From: Nitrosomonas sp.
Lineage (GTDB): Bacteria; Pseudomonadota; Gammaproteobacteria; Burkholderiales; Nitrosomonadaceae
Reading direction: 5' to 3'
Length of the DNA: 64,000 nucleotides
Assembly (NCBI GenBank): GCA_019745325.1
Contig: JAIETK010000012.1
Location: 61,380-125,379, forward strand
How positions within the stretch are numbered: the first letter of the stretch is position 1; each line of letters starts with the position of its first letter. The notes beneath the pieces are model-generated. The model saw nothing but the letters and a program-made list of their open reading frames with translations, did not search any database and was not told the origin of the DNA. The translations under genes were made by a program, and so were the position numbers. This document shows positions 9,771 through 19,971 of this stretch, one piece after another.

Positions 9771-10260
9771 TTACGGTACGGAACTAGCAGTTATTTTATG
9801 AAAAGATTTAGCAGTAATTGAACATTCAATCCAACAATCTATATCGAGAATGCCATATTCATCCTTATAGTAATTCTCATCAATATCATCAAGCAAATGT
9901 GGAATGTAATTTAGAAGAAACTTTCAAAACCCGTGTTTTCTCGTGTGAATCATGCTCGCCGGTAAAAAATATTTGATTTCATCATTACGACGAAAAACAT
10001 TGCGGGCGCACGCGCTCACCTATAACTTCGATTCTTTGATACTCACCGGACATCAATTTTGTGAGAAATACGAAAGGCTTCTATCTGGATGATCCGTATG
10101 ATACGTAGATGTGCTCGAGAAATTGTATTGGCGGAGTGCACTGATCATTTTTTATCCAAGCTAACGGGCCTTCCGAAGAAGGTGGTAACTCTTGTGCCCA
10201 TGCTGCATGTAAACAAATAATAAAAGAATAAAAACAATCCGACTATTATGCCCCCATCAT
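9771..10260 (-). pseudogene. rseB: Decayed rseB/mucB (sigma-E regulator) relic
   Basis: The space between rseA and mucD holds fragments of an RseB-type protein spread over the three minus frames. The ATG at 10260 overlaps the rseA stop but meets TAA TAG after four codons. The same frame then reads a signal-peptide-like segment ending HAAWAQELPPSSEG, then LAWIK. A shifted frame continues KKMISALRQYNFS, the next gives QIEAFRISHKIDV, then SGEYQRIEVIG, then RRNDEIKYFLPAS, and finally a piece ending LLDDIDENYY. These match the order of conserved RseB segments as I know the family. About the last half of the protein is absent. At least four frameshifts, two early nonsense codons and a 3' truncation make it non-functional. 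Confidence 0.85.
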
Positions 10261-10820
10261 CTCCCATATCTTTCATGATATTCAGTAGCACTGTTTACAG
10301 TGGTTACATGTCCTCGCGGAGTTACCCCTGGTGAAAATTCCCGATGAACAAACAGATAGTCATTCATTTCAATGGGCGGATGCGAGAAATTATGAATAGA
10401 TGGTGGAGTTGAAACCATGGCAGGCGCAACATTCAAGTTACTTTCACGATTGGTTTGTTCAGCAATTAATAAAGTTGGTGGTTCATATATGTTTTGCATC
10501 ACCAACCATCCGGAAACCATGGCAACGACCGAAGCTGCAATTGAAAAAGCAAATACCTTATATCTTTGTTTCTTAGTATTACTGGTTGAGGTCATTGAAG
10601 CAACTGGAGAGAAGACGGTGGACTCGGATTTTAATTTCTTACTGACGCTAGGAGAAATATTCATCGATAGTCGTGATGATTGCCGCAGTGAATCTCCAAT
10701 TAAATGATAAATTTTCCACTGCTCATACAATTCACCTTCTTCTTTGATTGCAGTAATAACATTTGATATATCCTTCTGTTCAAGCTCACCATCCATAAAT
10801 GAAGATAACTTATTTTTCAC
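10257..10820 (-). CDS. rseA: Anti-sigma-E factor RseA/MucA
   Basis: Inner membrane anti-sigma factor that holds sigma-E inactive until envelope stress. GTG 10820 is chosen: GAGG stands 7 bases upstream, the codon is one base past the rpoE stop, and the product then starts with the family-typical KNKLSSFMDGELE. The resulting 187-residue protein has the cytoplasmic sigma-binding region (about 1-90, with YEQWKIYHLIGDSLR), one membrane segment (about 107-125) and a periplasmic tail rich in Pro, Ser and Thr. A longer frame reaches 10916 but runs into rpoE. The periplasmic partner RseB is decayed next door. Confidence 0.92.
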   Translation of the reverse strand: MKNKLSSFMDGELEQKDISNVITAIKEEGELYEQWKIYHLIGDSLRQSSRLSMNISPSVSKKLKSESTVFSPVASMTSTSNTKKQRYKVFAFSIAASVVAMVSGWLVMQNIYEPPTLLIAEQTNRESNLNVAPAMVSTPPSIHNFSHPPIEMNDYLFVHREFSPGVTPRGHVTTVNSATEYHERYGR

Positions 10821-10821
10821 C

Positions 10822-11421
10822 TTACCACCTCTTGTCTTTACTTGTCCCCAGCAAAGGACGCAATTGTTCAGATATCGCTTCTCGCGCACGAAAAATACGC
10901 GAACGTACGGTCCCAATGGGACAATTCATAATATTTGCAATTTCTTCATAACTTAACCCATCAATCTCTCTTAAGACAATCGCGGTTCTTAACTCCTCAG
11001 GCAATGAATCCAAAGTCTGATTGACTGTTTGAGCAATCTGTTGGCTCATCAGTTCACTTTCAGGAGTATTCATTTCCTTTAATAAACCGCTATCCTCAAA
11101 GTCATCACCGTCCTCGTTCTCAAAACCTTGCAAGGTTGGTAATTTACGACCTTGAGATACTAGAAAATTCTTGGCGGTATTAATGCCAATCCGATATAGC
11201 CAGGTATAAAAAGCACTATCACCACGAAATGAGGGTAACGCTCTATAGGCTTTTATAAAAGCTTCCTGCGTAACGTCCTCAACTTCGGCCGAATCACGTA
11301 TAAATTGCGACAATAAACGTGCGAGCTTACGTTGATACTTAATAACTAGTAGATCAAATGCATGCTTATCCCCGGCTTGAACTCTTTCTACTAACTGTTG
11401 ATCGATCTCCCGATCACCCAT
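10822..11421 (-). CDS. rpoE: Extracytoplasmic-function sigma factor sigma-E
   Basis: Sigma-70 family ECF sigma factor for envelope stress. Region 2 carries LARLLSQFIRDSAEVEDVTQ and FIKAYRALPSFRGDSAFYTW. Region 4 carries ELRTAIVLREIDGLSYEEIA and CPIGTVRSRIFRAREA. I choose ATG 11421 (199 residues), with AGGGA about 9 bases upstream; the frame extends further upstream to 11523 without family similarity. The coupling rpoE-rseA is by adjacent stop and GTG start. Autoregulation is usual for this family, but I could not assign a sigma-E promoter with confidence. Confidence 0.95.
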   Translation of the reverse strand: MGDREIDQQLVERVQAGDKHAFDLLVIKYQRKLARLLSQFIRDSAEVEDVTQEAFIKAYRALPSFRGDSAFYTWLYRIGINTAKNFLVSQGRKLPTLQGFENEDGDDFEDSGLLKEMNTPESELMSQQIAQTVNQTLDSLPEELRTAIVLREIDGLSYEEIANIMNCPIGTVRSRIFRAREAISEQLRPLLGTSKDKRW

Positions 11422-12125
11422 ACAACTTGATCCCTGAGCATTTTGAATGAATTTAAATTTTATACTTGTTACATTATCGGTTACATAATGACACAACAAA
11501 TCAAGTATACCTATCCAATTCAATCTCGGGAACTAGGTTAACGACGTTACTGGTGACAAAGACAATTAACCCTACTGATAAGTTCACAATTAATCATACT
11601 TATTCAGGACGATTTGCTTCCATAATGCCGCTCGACAATCCCGATATACAAATCGCAGCTGGCCACATCGACGAGGCAACTAACCCGACGCTGCGCTCGC
11701 CGGCAGTATAACTCTCGACCACGATGCACTCCCTGCTCACATCCTTAACCGCTTGCCGCTCGACCAGCAGATCGTTTAATGTCGATGATAGATAGACGCG
11801 CATCGATGGGGTTAGAAAAATGCCAGTGAAAGAAAAATTCGAATGGCTTGTCGCGTCATAGCGCTTGACAGCGAAAAAGAAAACTCGAGCGATTGCGGCA
11901 GTGCTCCATTACGGAGACCATCCCTGCGCAAATTTGATAACTTGCCATGGCAAGCCATTGATAAAAAAATCATTCATCATAACAGCCGTACAAATATTAC
12001 ATTGAAAAATATATTCACTTTAATTTGAGTTAGTGCCGTTAGCATTGCATCCCGGTTTGAATGGATAAGCAACGGCACACGGCGCTCCGCTTAATATCAC
12101 CTCACACTATCAAGGAATTATCTCT
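11422..12125. other. Spacer between rpoE and the RTX region
   Basis: About 700 bases without an intact gene. It holds a relic of a DUF4062 gene (11604-11803, separate entry) and a perfect 14-base palindrome CTTGCCATGGCAAG at 11941-11954. It also has an 8-bp inverted repeat (GTGCCGTT at 12033-12040, AACGGCAC at 12071-12078). A small open frame at 11843-12028 on the plus strand has no family features and no clear ribosome binding site, so I do not call it a gene. Confidence 0.6.
11604..11803 (-). pseudogene. DUF4062 domain N-terminal relic, frameshifted
   Basis: From ATG 11803 the minus strand reads MRVYLSSTLNDLLVERQAV and then VVESYTAGERS, typical of the start of DUF4062 proteins. Near 11700 the similarity moves to another frame, which reads CLVDVASCDLYIGI followed by HYGSKSS and a stop at 11604. 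Both halves match one DUF4062 domain in the correct order, so a frameshift split it. Nothing of the rest of such a protein (often an NTPase or repeat region) is seen. DUF4062 proteins are multi-domain and often accessory; the original role here cannot be told. Confidence 0.7.
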
Positions 12126-12557
12126 ATGAGAATCATTTTTTGGCTGGTATTCGCTTCGACTCTGATCTATGCCTCTTTTTTTACAGAAAAAGACCGGCTG
12201 GACAGGGAAGTAAAACGACTTTGTGCGATTGATGGGGGGATTAAAGTTTATGAAACGGCAAAGTTGCCGGCGGAGCGGTTTACTCAATTCGGCTCTATAA
12301 GCATTCCTTACAAGGAGATTGCTAAGCCTGAAGATGAATATTATTACGAATCATATACAGACTATCTAATAAGAGGAAATCCAGAATTAGTCAAATATCG
12401 TTACTTAGTTTATCGGCAATTCGATCGCAAATTACTCGGAGAAATTACCCATTATGCAAGACGTGGTGGAGGCGTGCCAGGACCGTGGCATATGCCAGCA
12501 TTTCGTTGCCCCGAAGAAACGGATGCAAATTTAAACAAGCTAATTTTCACAAAATAA
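12126..12557 (+). CDS. Small exported or membrane-anchored protein of unknown function
   Basis: A 143-residue protein I cannot assign to a named family. Residues 1-18 are hydrophobic with a basic start ([19 protein letters not shown]), so it is probably exported or anchored with the rest in the periplasm. It has Cys residues at about 34 and 131 and an aromatic, acidic middle part ([13 protein letters not shown]). AAGGA precedes ATG 12126. It ends 13 bases before the RTX lipase gene on the same strand, so the two are likely co-transcribed and possibly functionally linked. Confidence 0.75.
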   Translation: MRIIFWLVFASTLIYASFFTEKDRLDREVKRLCAIDGGIKVYETAKLPAERFTQFGSISIPYKEIAKPEDEYYYESYTDYLIRGNPELVKYRYLVYRQFDRKLLGEITHYARRGGGVPGPWHMPAFRCPEETDANLNKLIFTK

Positions 12558-12570
12558 CCAGGAGAAGGTC

Positions 12571-15500
12571 ATGGGGCAACAAATTGAATATTTTAAACAA
12601 GCAGAATTGGCATTAGCTGCTTATGCTAACTTTACTTCCGATATACCAACTCAAGCTGAGTTGAGAGATGCCGATTTTTCTACTAGTCAAGCAAATATTT
12701 TCGCCTCCACCTACCGCATAGCCGATCGTCAATATAACGACCCAATAACCGGCCTATCAGCAACGGTATTTACCGACAAAGTTTCCGGAGAAACCTTTCT
12801 TGCCGTACGTGGTACCGAGATTAACGATGTCAGAGACTTTGCTACTGGAGTCTTTGACATTATGCTATTTGGCAGTACTCGATTGCATCCGCAATATAAC
12901 AGCCTTAAAGCCAAAGTTACAGAATGGCTGAACGATGGCACGTTATCTCCAACGTTCACTGTTACCGGCCACAGCATGGGTGGTTTTCTGGCAATCGGTC
13001 TGGTCGACGATCCACTTTTTACTGATAATGTTTCTCACGCTTATCTTTTTAATGCACCGGGATTAGGCGGTTTCGCCGGGCCTTTCATCAATACCGTGTT
13101 TGACTGGATGGGCCTTGCGCCTAACTACGATCAATCAAAAATCAGCAATATCATTGCGGCAACAGGTGTCAGTCCCATCGCGGGCTTGGGTTTCGATGCC
13201 GCTCCACCGGTTGATATCTTAATCGAAGACCAGATGGCTTCCGATATCAGCGATCCTCCTGGAGCGCGCAATCATAGCCAGCAAGTATTAACTGATGCCT
13301 TGGCGATTTACTCGGTTTATTCGCAGCTTGCGCCCAATCTGGAATTGCCGAAACTCACCACGCTGATCGATGCGTTCGGTTCGACCAAGGATGTCATTGG
13401 GGCATCGAACAATAAAACGCTGGAAACCGCGCTCGATGCTTTGCGCATCGTTATTTTAAATCCCGCGGACGGCAAGATCGCGTTGGCTGAGAATCAGAAA
13501 ACGGAAACAGGTAATCGCGACAAATTCTATTCAAATCTTTATGAGCTGCAAAACAGCACCAAATTTAAAGAATTGGCGGGAAAAGCTCAATTGACATTGC
13601 TATCCGATCTCTCTCCAAGCGATTTTATCGCCAAACTGGAAAGCAACGACCAACAGGGGCTCGCGGCACGTTTCGCGCTGGTTGCGCTGAATCCTTTCGT
13701 ATTGGAAGGGGAAAATCTCGATTACAGTGTTTTTAATGGCAACGATGCATTGGCGCGTTTTGATCCGGTATCGGGGAGCGGCGCGCTGACATCTGCGTAC
13801 CTGGTCGATCGCATGACGATGTTGATCCGCAAGAATTGGTTCAATACCGAGGACAAGAATCCGCTGGATTCATCGGTTACCTTCAGCTCGAGCAACCATA
13901 GTTTTCAAAACATCAATGATTATTTTGAAGATGTCACTCACGGTTACAAGATTTCCCAGGGCGAGTTAACCGCTAATACGCCGCGTTATTTCTTTGGCGG
14001 AGAGGATGCGGACAATCCGGCTGCTTCCGCCGTTGAAGATCACTTGTACGGCGGCGGCGGAGACGACACGCTGAAAGGCCTCGAAGGCAACGATTACCTG
14101 GAAGGCGGTAACGGCTCGGATGTTTATATCATCAACCCCGGTCATGGCACCGACACGATATTGGATATCGATGGACTTGGTGTCATTCAATTCGGTTCTT
14201 TGATCGCACAAGGTAGAAGCGGCGTCAATAACAATAACAACTGGATCAAGGTGGGGGAATCATGGATGGATCTGCAAAACAATTTGGTCTACCTCCTCGT
14301 AGCGCAAGGGAGCGGATCCAATGACTTGTTTGTAAGTTTTGTCGGCTCCAGTAACAGCGCCAGAGTGAGAATTAAAAATTGGAGTGACGGCAAATTGGGT
14401 ATCGCACTTGGCGGTAATGCCCCTGCCGACACGCCGGTTCTGGACCGCGTTATTACCGGCGATTTGAAACCTAAGGACCCCTTTAATTATGACGAGCTGG
14501 GAAATGTCATCGTCGGCACGGAAGAAGATCCGGACCTCGAGGATTTTCTGTACGGAAGCGCTGAAAACGATCATATCCGGGGCCGCGGAGGCAATGACGA
14601 AATCGATGGCAAAGACGGCAAAGATAGAATTGAAGGCGGCAGCGGAGACGATATTCTGGCAGGCGGCATTGGCGACGACATCATGCTGGGAAGCGACGGC
14701 AACGATATCGTTAAAGGGCAATTGCACAATGATCGACTATACGCAGATAACGAATACAATTTGGATACGGCTTATTTGCTCAGCAACACGCAAGCCGGCA
14801 ACGGCAAAAGAGGCGATTTGCTGGATGGTTATACCGGCGACGATACGCTCATCGGCGATGCCGGCAACGACATTTTGATGGGAGGCCTCGGCAACGATAT
14901 TTTGATTGGATTGGGCGGCAACGATACGATTGAGGGTGATCGGAACATTGAGCTGGCGGATCGCGATTGGAAAATCACGCGATCGACCAACACTAAGGAT
15001 AAATTAACCACTTATTACCGGGATTATAATTTCAACGCATCGCCTGCCGAAACCGCCGTGATTTCGGGTGGTGACGATGTGATTTCAAGCGGCACCGGTA
15101 ACGACTGGATTTTCGCAGGCGGCGGTAACGATTTTGTCGATGCCGGATCCGACAGTGATGTTATTTTCGGCGACGCCGGTAACGATACACTGATGGGGCA
15201 AGACGGCGACGATGCGCTATTCGGCGATAATCACCATAGCAGAATTGATCCGTCACTGCATGGCAACGATTATTTAAGCGGCGGTAACGGTAACGATCAT
15301 CTGACCGGATCTGGAGGCTCCGATTATCTGGCCGGGGGTATTGGAAAAGATATTCTGGTTGGGGATGATATTGGCGTTTCGCTGCAATTCCAAGGCGATG
15401 ATTATCTCGACGGCGGCAACGATGATGATCTGCTCATAGGCGGCGGCGGTAACGATACGCTGGTTGGCGGCGCTGGAAACGACGGATTATTTGGTAGCGT

Positions 15501-18500
15501 CGGCAATGATACTTACATTGATGTTGAAGCCGGCGATTTCATCAGCGATCTGGAAGGCCAGAATACGATTTTGCTTGCCGAGGTTAATACCGCCGTTCCT
15601 CAAGCAGATTTTTCCTTTAAATTCAATGCTGATCCTCAGGGCCTGATTGCCTCAACTACCGGTGCCACAACTTCTAACAGGTTTAAGGATCTTGCCTGGT
15701 CAGGTGAAACTGGCACCTTGCAAATTTCCCTTAACACCGGTGGCACATTGGATCTGCAAAATGCCCTGTATGGCATGAATGCGCAACTCCAGTTTGATCA
15801 TGGCCGCAGTTCAATCGATTTGGAAGCCTGGGTCAGCGAGAACTTGTATCAAGCGGTTGTCCTGAATTTATCCACCTTTGCCGGAAATACTGAACAGCCG
15901 GTTACAAAAGCATACGGCGGCAAGGGCGCTGATTTAATCCAAGGCGGCATCAACAACGATACCATTAACGGCTACGGCGGTGACGATTATCTCCTTAGTG
16001 GCGGCGGCGATGACAAACTTATGGGTGGATCAGGCAATGATGCGTTATTCGGGCAAACCGGCAGCGATTCCTTGCAAGGCAATACTGGTGACGATCTTCT
16101 TACCGGCGGCAGCGGCGATGATATTTTTATGTTCAATCTCGGAGACGGCGCTGACACTATCATTACTGCAATCGCGGATGATGCTGCCGGCGATATGGTG
16201 CAATTGGGAGCTGGTATCGCTGCAACGGATCTTCGTTTCTTCAAGCTGGCCGATAGCAGTCTAATGATGCGGATTGCAGGTACTCAGGACAGTATCCTTT
16301 TCAAAGACTGGTTTACTCAAGGACCCAATGTCGCAGCATTGCGACTGAGCGATTTTTCGCTCATCGATGCCAACACAATGACGATGCTCGCAACCGGTAT
16401 TCTAGGCGGCACAATGGGCGATGACATTCTTACAGGCACGGCTGCCGATGATCATATCGAAGGATACGCGGGTAACGATAGCCTGGAAGGTAATGAAGGT
16501 AACGATTTATTACTCGGCGGCGATGGTGTTGATGGCTATCCGTTCGGCTGGAATTCACTCGGTGACGATGTAGTCGTCGAGGATCCAACCGGTGCGAACA
16601 CTATAAAATTGACCGCAGATACATTACTGGACGATTTACGGCACATGCGAGCCGGTGATGATTTGATCCTGATGCTACGAGGCGGCGGTACGACATTGAC
16701 GCTGAAAGATTATTTTCAATCAGAACAAATCTGGAACATTCACGCAGATAATGATGCTGTCGTGGATCTGGCCGAATGGTTATCCAAACCGAAACCGATC
16801 ATCGACATCACGCAACTCAAAACGGATTTTCTGGATGCAGCGCGCGCGCAATGGGTAAAAGATCTGAGAAATAATGCGGAAGATCCGCATTTCGGTTTAT
16901 ATACACGAATCGATGATACAACTTACCGTGGGCGTTCGATTTCAGAAAATGAAATCCGCATTGCCGAACAACGCTTTACGATAATCGACACCGTAACTGA
17001 TACGCCCACGACTCGCCGTCTATCTGACGGTTTGGATTCTTCCGTCACGACAGTCAATCTCGTCCAATCACCGCCTCTGGAGATACCGGAAGACCTACCG
17101 CCGTTCGAACAGCGATTCATTTCCATTGTCGAATGGCATCGGATCACCAACAATCAAGGCCTGCCGATAGGCGTTACAAGCATCAACGGCATGTATCCTG
17201 TTTACGATGGCGATATCTTGATAGGCTTTATTGCCGACAACCGGTTTCCGGAAACGCCTGATGCGATCCGGAGTTTCATGCAAACAACCGTCACTGTTGA
17301 TACACAGATCGAGCATATAAAGGGAAGCGCCGGTGACAATATCATTGAAGGCTTTAAGAAAGGGAATTTTTATCGATCTAATAACGGTACCGGCCAAAGC
17401 GACTTGATCCGGGGAAGCGAAATCTCACTGATTGACGGTGGTGACGGGAACGATACCCTCTACGCTTCCGGAACAATTCGGCTAAATGATGAAGTGTTTT
17501 ATTTTGCCGACGCAGCGCCGAATCTTGGCGGTTTCCTTTACGGCAATTCAGGAAGCGATAAGTTGTATGGAAACTATGCGAGAGACACTTTGATCGGCGG
17601 TGACGGTAATGATTACCTGGATGGCCGATTCAGCCAGGATACTTATGGAGTATTTGCAGATGACTCCGGTGTCGATACCATCTGGGACTCCGGAACGCAA
17701 TTATGGCAAATCAAAAACACTGGTGCCGAAACCTTCGATTCTTATCTATATTTGAGCAATCGGCTCGAGCCACGTCCGATCGCACAGGATACTTTGAAAT
17801 TATTCGGTGTTGACCTGGATCACATTCGCTTCGCTTGGGGACAACGTGTGGTCGAAGGAGCGCGTGATTACTGGCAAGGTGCTGTCGAGGAATTTGCCGA
17901 CGTATTGTACAGCCAAACCACGCACACTACTCTTATCATGTCGTGGGCAGGCGGCGGCGTCGAAATCGTTTTACCGAACTCGACCGATTTGCCCGGAATG
18001 GGGCTTGAACGCGTACAGTTTGATGACGGTACGGCACTCACTTTACCGGAATTGCTAGCGCTTGCCGCTCCTGTACCGGAACTGAATTCACAAGATACCG
18101 ATAATCTTATCGCTGGCCGGAATGAAAATGACGTGATTTATGGCGAAGGTGGAAACGATACGCTGGATGGCAATGACGGCGACGATGTTCTGAATGGCGG
18201 TACCGGTAGTGATTCTCTAACAGGCGGTACCGGCAACGATGTCTACCTGTTCGGCAAGAATTCCGGTCATGATACGGTTAACAGCTATGACACGGGTGCC
18301 GGTAAAATAGATACGATTTTGCTGGACTACGGAGTTTTCCCCGATGATGTGCGCCTCAGCCGTACCGGCAATAATTTAATCCTTAACATTATCAGTACCA
18401 ACGATACACTCATTGTCCAGAATTACTTGGAAAACGATGGCGTCACGCCCTTTTCCGTTGAGCAAATCACATTTAACGAAAATGGTGCAACCTGGGATTT

Positions 18501-19962
18501 GGTGACTGTTAAAAACAAACTGGCGAGTAGCAATCGAGCGCCTGTGTTACTCGCTGCTATTCCGGATCAATCCGCTTTTGAAGGAGTAGCATTTGATTTT
18601 TCGGTTGATCCCGGCACATTTAGTGACCCGGATGGCGATATACTAAAATTTGGTGTTTCATTGACGGACGGCAATCCATTGCCTGCCTGGCTTCATTTCG
18701 ATGAAATCACACGTACTTTCAGTGGAATACCGATTACATCAGGTACATTGAGCATAATGATCACAGCTGACGATGTTGAAAATTTAGCAGTATCAGACAC
18801 CTTCGATATCAACATCGCGGCTCAAAATCTTACGCTGAGCGGTACTTCAAAACCGGATATCCTGACTGGCGGAAATGGAAATGACATGCTGAGTGGTTTC
18901 GCCGGTAATGATGTGTTGGAGGGCAAAGGCGGGGATGACCGGTTGAATGGCGGGAAAGGCATCGACATTATGACCGGCGGAGCCGGAAATGATATCTACT
19001 GGACCGATCATTTAGAAGATAATGTTATCGAATATCCTCTTGAAGGAATTGACATCATTAGATCAAGCATTAGCTACGCACTTACAAGCAACGTCGAAAA
19101 TCTGATACTTACCGGAAGTGAGAAAATTACCGGCAGCGGGAATGAACTGGATAATGAATTGACCGGAAACAGCGCTGACAACGTACTAATTGGGAATGCC
19201 GGCAACGACAAGCTCGACGGCAAGGGCGGCGCAGATATCATGTATGGCGGCGATGACGATGATATTTATATCGTTAATCACCCGGGTGATTTAGCAGTCG
19301 AACCATTTAACGGCGGCCATGATACGGTAATTGCATCGGTTGCTTACACTCTCGGTGATCATTTGGAAAATCTTACACTTTCCGGTGCTTCAGCGATTGC
19401 CGGCGCTGGTAACTCAGAAAATAATGCAATCACAGGGAATAAGGCTGCTAATGTTTTATGGGGCCGGGCCGGAGACGACTCGCTTTTTGGGGATGGCGGC
19501 GCGGATACGCTATATGGTGAAACTGAAAATGATACACTGGATGGCGGAGTCGGCAAGGATACCCTTATCGGCGGTGCAGGCAGTGATTCTTATGTTTTCG
19601 GGCGCGGATATGGAAAAGATACGATCATCGAAGATGATTCTGCGATTGATATCACCGATCGAGTGACTTTTTTACCGGCTATCAATCCGGATCAAATCTG
19701 GTTCCAGCATATTGGGGATGACTTGGAAGTCAGCATCATCGGTACCCATGACAAACTGATCATCAACGATTGGTATTTAAAATCAAATTCTCTCATTGAA
19801 CAATTCACGACTGCGAATGATTTTACGTTACAACATCAGAATGTTGAAAATTTGGTGACGGTCATGGCGACTCTCGCGCGCCCGGAAACCGGCCAAACCG
19901 ATCTGCCTCCGGGTTATGAAACAGTTCTCGATCCGCTGATTTCAGCTTTGTGGCTGGCATAA
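12571..19962 (+). CDS. Giant RTX protein with N-terminal lipase domain
   Basis: A 2463-residue protein with no N-terminal signal peptide. The first 200 residues look like a class 3 lipase-type alpha/beta hydrolase, with nucleophile elbow GHSMGG (Ser135). From about residue 488 onward come many clusters of glycine- and aspartate-rich nonapeptides of the GGxGxD type (about 488-525, 644-730, 748-791, 845-984, 1115-1188, 1281-1326, 1847-1895, 2091-2145, 2194-2235 and 2287-2345), which bind calcium outside the cell. RTX-associated beta domains lie between them. A cadherin-like domain (about 1988-2090, starting [13 protein letters not shown]) is near the C-terminus. The C-terminus suits type I secretion, but no ABC exporter, membrane fusion or TolC gene is in the window. 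AGGAG stands 6 bases before the ATG. Likely a secreted lipase/esterase or adhesin; the substrate is unknown. Confidence 0.9.
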   Translation: MGQQIEYFKQAELALAAYANFTSDIPTQAELRDADFSTSQANIFASTYRIADRQYNDPITGLSATVFTDKVSGETFLAVRGTEINDVRDFATGVFDIMLFGSTRLHPQYNSLKAKVTEWLNDGTLSPTFTVTGHSMGGFLAIGLVDDPLFTDNVSHAYLFNAPGLGGFAGPFINTVFDWMGLAPNYDQSKISNIIAATGVSPIAGLGFDAAPPVDILIEDQMASDISDPPGARNHSQQVLTDALAIYSVYSQLAPNLELPKLTTLIDAFGSTKDVIGASNNKTLETALDALRIVILNPADGKIALAENQKTETGNRDKFYSNLYELQNSTKFKELAGKAQLTLLSDLSPSDFIAKLESNDQQGLAARFALVALNPFVLEGENLDYSVFNGNDALARFDPVSGSGALTSAYLVDRMTMLIRKNWFNTEDKNPLDSSVTFSSSNHSFQNINDYFEDVTHGYKISQGELTANTPRYFFGGEDADNPAASAVEDHLYGGGGDDTLKGLEGNDYLEGGNGSDVYIINPGHGTDTILDIDGLGVIQFGSLIAQGRSGVNNNNNWIKVGESWMDLQNNLVYLLVAQGSGSNDLFVSFVGSSNSARVRIKNWSDGKLGIALGGNAPADTPVLDRVITGDLKPKDPFNYDELGNVIVGTEEDPDLEDFLYGSAENDHIRGRGGNDEIDGKDGKDRIEGGSGDDILAGGIGDDIMLGSDGNDIVKGQLHNDRLYADNEYNLDTAYLLSNTQAGNGKRGDLLDGYTGDDTLIGDAGNDILMGGLGNDILIGLGGNDTIEGDRNIELADRDWKITRSTNTKDKLTTYYRDYNFNASPAETAVISGGDDVISSGTGNDWIFAGGGNDFVDAGSDSDVIFGDAGNDTLMGQDGDDALFGDNHHSRIDPSLHGNDYLSGGNGNDHLTGSGGSDYLAGGIGKDILVGDDIGVSLQFQGDDYLDGGNDDDLLIGGGGNDTLVGGAGNDGLFGSVGNDTYIDVEAGDFISDLEGQNTILLAEVNTAVPQADFSFKFNADPQGLIASTTGATTSNRFKDLAWSGETGTLQISLNTGGTLDLQNALYGMNAQLQFDHGRSSIDLEAWVSENLYQAVVLNLSTFAGNTEQPVTKAYGGKGADLIQGGINNDTINGYGGDDYLLSGGGDDKLMGGSGNDALFGQTGSDSLQGNTGDDLLTGGSGDDIFMFNLGDGADTIITAIADDAAGDMVQLGAGIAATDLRFFKLADSSLMMRIAGTQDSILFKDWFTQGPNVAALRLSDFSLIDANTMTMLATGILGGTMGDDILTGTAADDHIEGYAGNDSLEGNEGNDLLLGGDGVDGYPFGWNSLGDDVVVEDPTGANTIKLTADTLLDDLRHMRAGDDLILMLRGGGTTLTLKDYFQSEQIWNIHADNDAVVDLAEWLSKPKPIIDITQLKTDFLDAARAQWVKDLRNNAEDPHFGLYTRIDDTTYRGRSISENEIRIAEQRFTIIDTVTDTPTTRRLSDGLDSSVTTVNLVQSPPLEIPEDLPPFEQRFISIVEWHRITNNQGLPIGVTSINGMYPVYDGDILIGFIADNRFPETPDAIRSFMQTTVTVDTQIEHIKGSAGDNIIEGFKKGNFYRSNNGTGQSDLIRGSEISLIDGGDGNDTLYASGTIRLNDEVFYFADAAPNLGGFLYGNSGSDKLYGNYARDTLIGGDGNDYLDGRFSQDTYGVFADDSGVDTIWDSGTQLWQIKNTGAETFDSYLYLSNRLEPRPIAQDTLKLFGVDLDHIRFAWGQRVVEGARDYWQGAVEEFADVLYSQTTHTTLIMSWAGGGVEIVLPNSTDLPGMGLERVQFDDGTALTLPELLALAAPVPELNSQDTDNLIAGRNENDVIYGEGGNDTLDGNDGDDVLNGGTGSDSLTGGTGNDVYLFGKNSGHDTVNSYDTGAGKIDTILLDYGVFPDDVRLSRTGNNLILNIISTNDTLIVQNYLENDGVTPFSVEQITFNENGATWDLVTVKNKLASSNRAPVLLAAIPDQSAFEGVAFDFSVDPGTFSDPDGDILKFGVSLTDGNPLPAWLHFDEITRTFSGIPITSGTLSIMITADDVENLAVSDTFDINIAAQNLTLSGTSKPDILTGGNGNDMLSGFAGNDVLEGKGGDDRLNGGKGIDIMTGGAGNDIYWTDHLEDNVIEYPLEGIDIIRSSISYALTSNVENLILTGSEKITGSGNELDNELTGNSADNVLIGNAGNDKLDGKGGADIMYGGDDDDIYIVNHPGDLAVEPFNGGHDTVIASVAYTLGDHLENLTLSGASAIAGAGNSENNAITGNKAANVLWGRAGDDSLFGDGGADTLYGETENDTLDGGVGKDTLIGGAGSDSYVFGRGYGKDTIIEDDSAIDITDRVTFLPAINPDQIWFQHIGDDLEVSIIGTHDKLIINDWYLKSNSLIEQFTTANDFTLQHQNVENLVTVMATLARPETGQTDLPPGYETVLDPLISALWLA

Positions 19963-19970
19963 CGCCAGCC
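19952..19970. terminator. Hairpin between convergent RTX gene and rng
   Basis: GGCTGGC (19952-19958) and GCCAGCC (19964-19970) form a perfect 7-bp stem with a 5-base loop spanning the RTX stop codon. No T-run follows on either strand, so termination strength is uncertain; its place between converging genes suggests a bidirectional role. Confidence 0.5.
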
Positions 19971-19971
19971 G

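Noticed and set aside
14260-14727. 155-codon open frame on the minus strand
   Set aside because: It mirrors the Gly/Asp-rich RTX coding repeats on the plus strand and has no ribosome binding site or family features.
14026-19600. Dense short repeats that could look like a CRISPR array or tandem repeat element
   Set aside because: They are coding repeats of the RTX nonapeptide in one long frame, with variable spacing and no constant spacer length.
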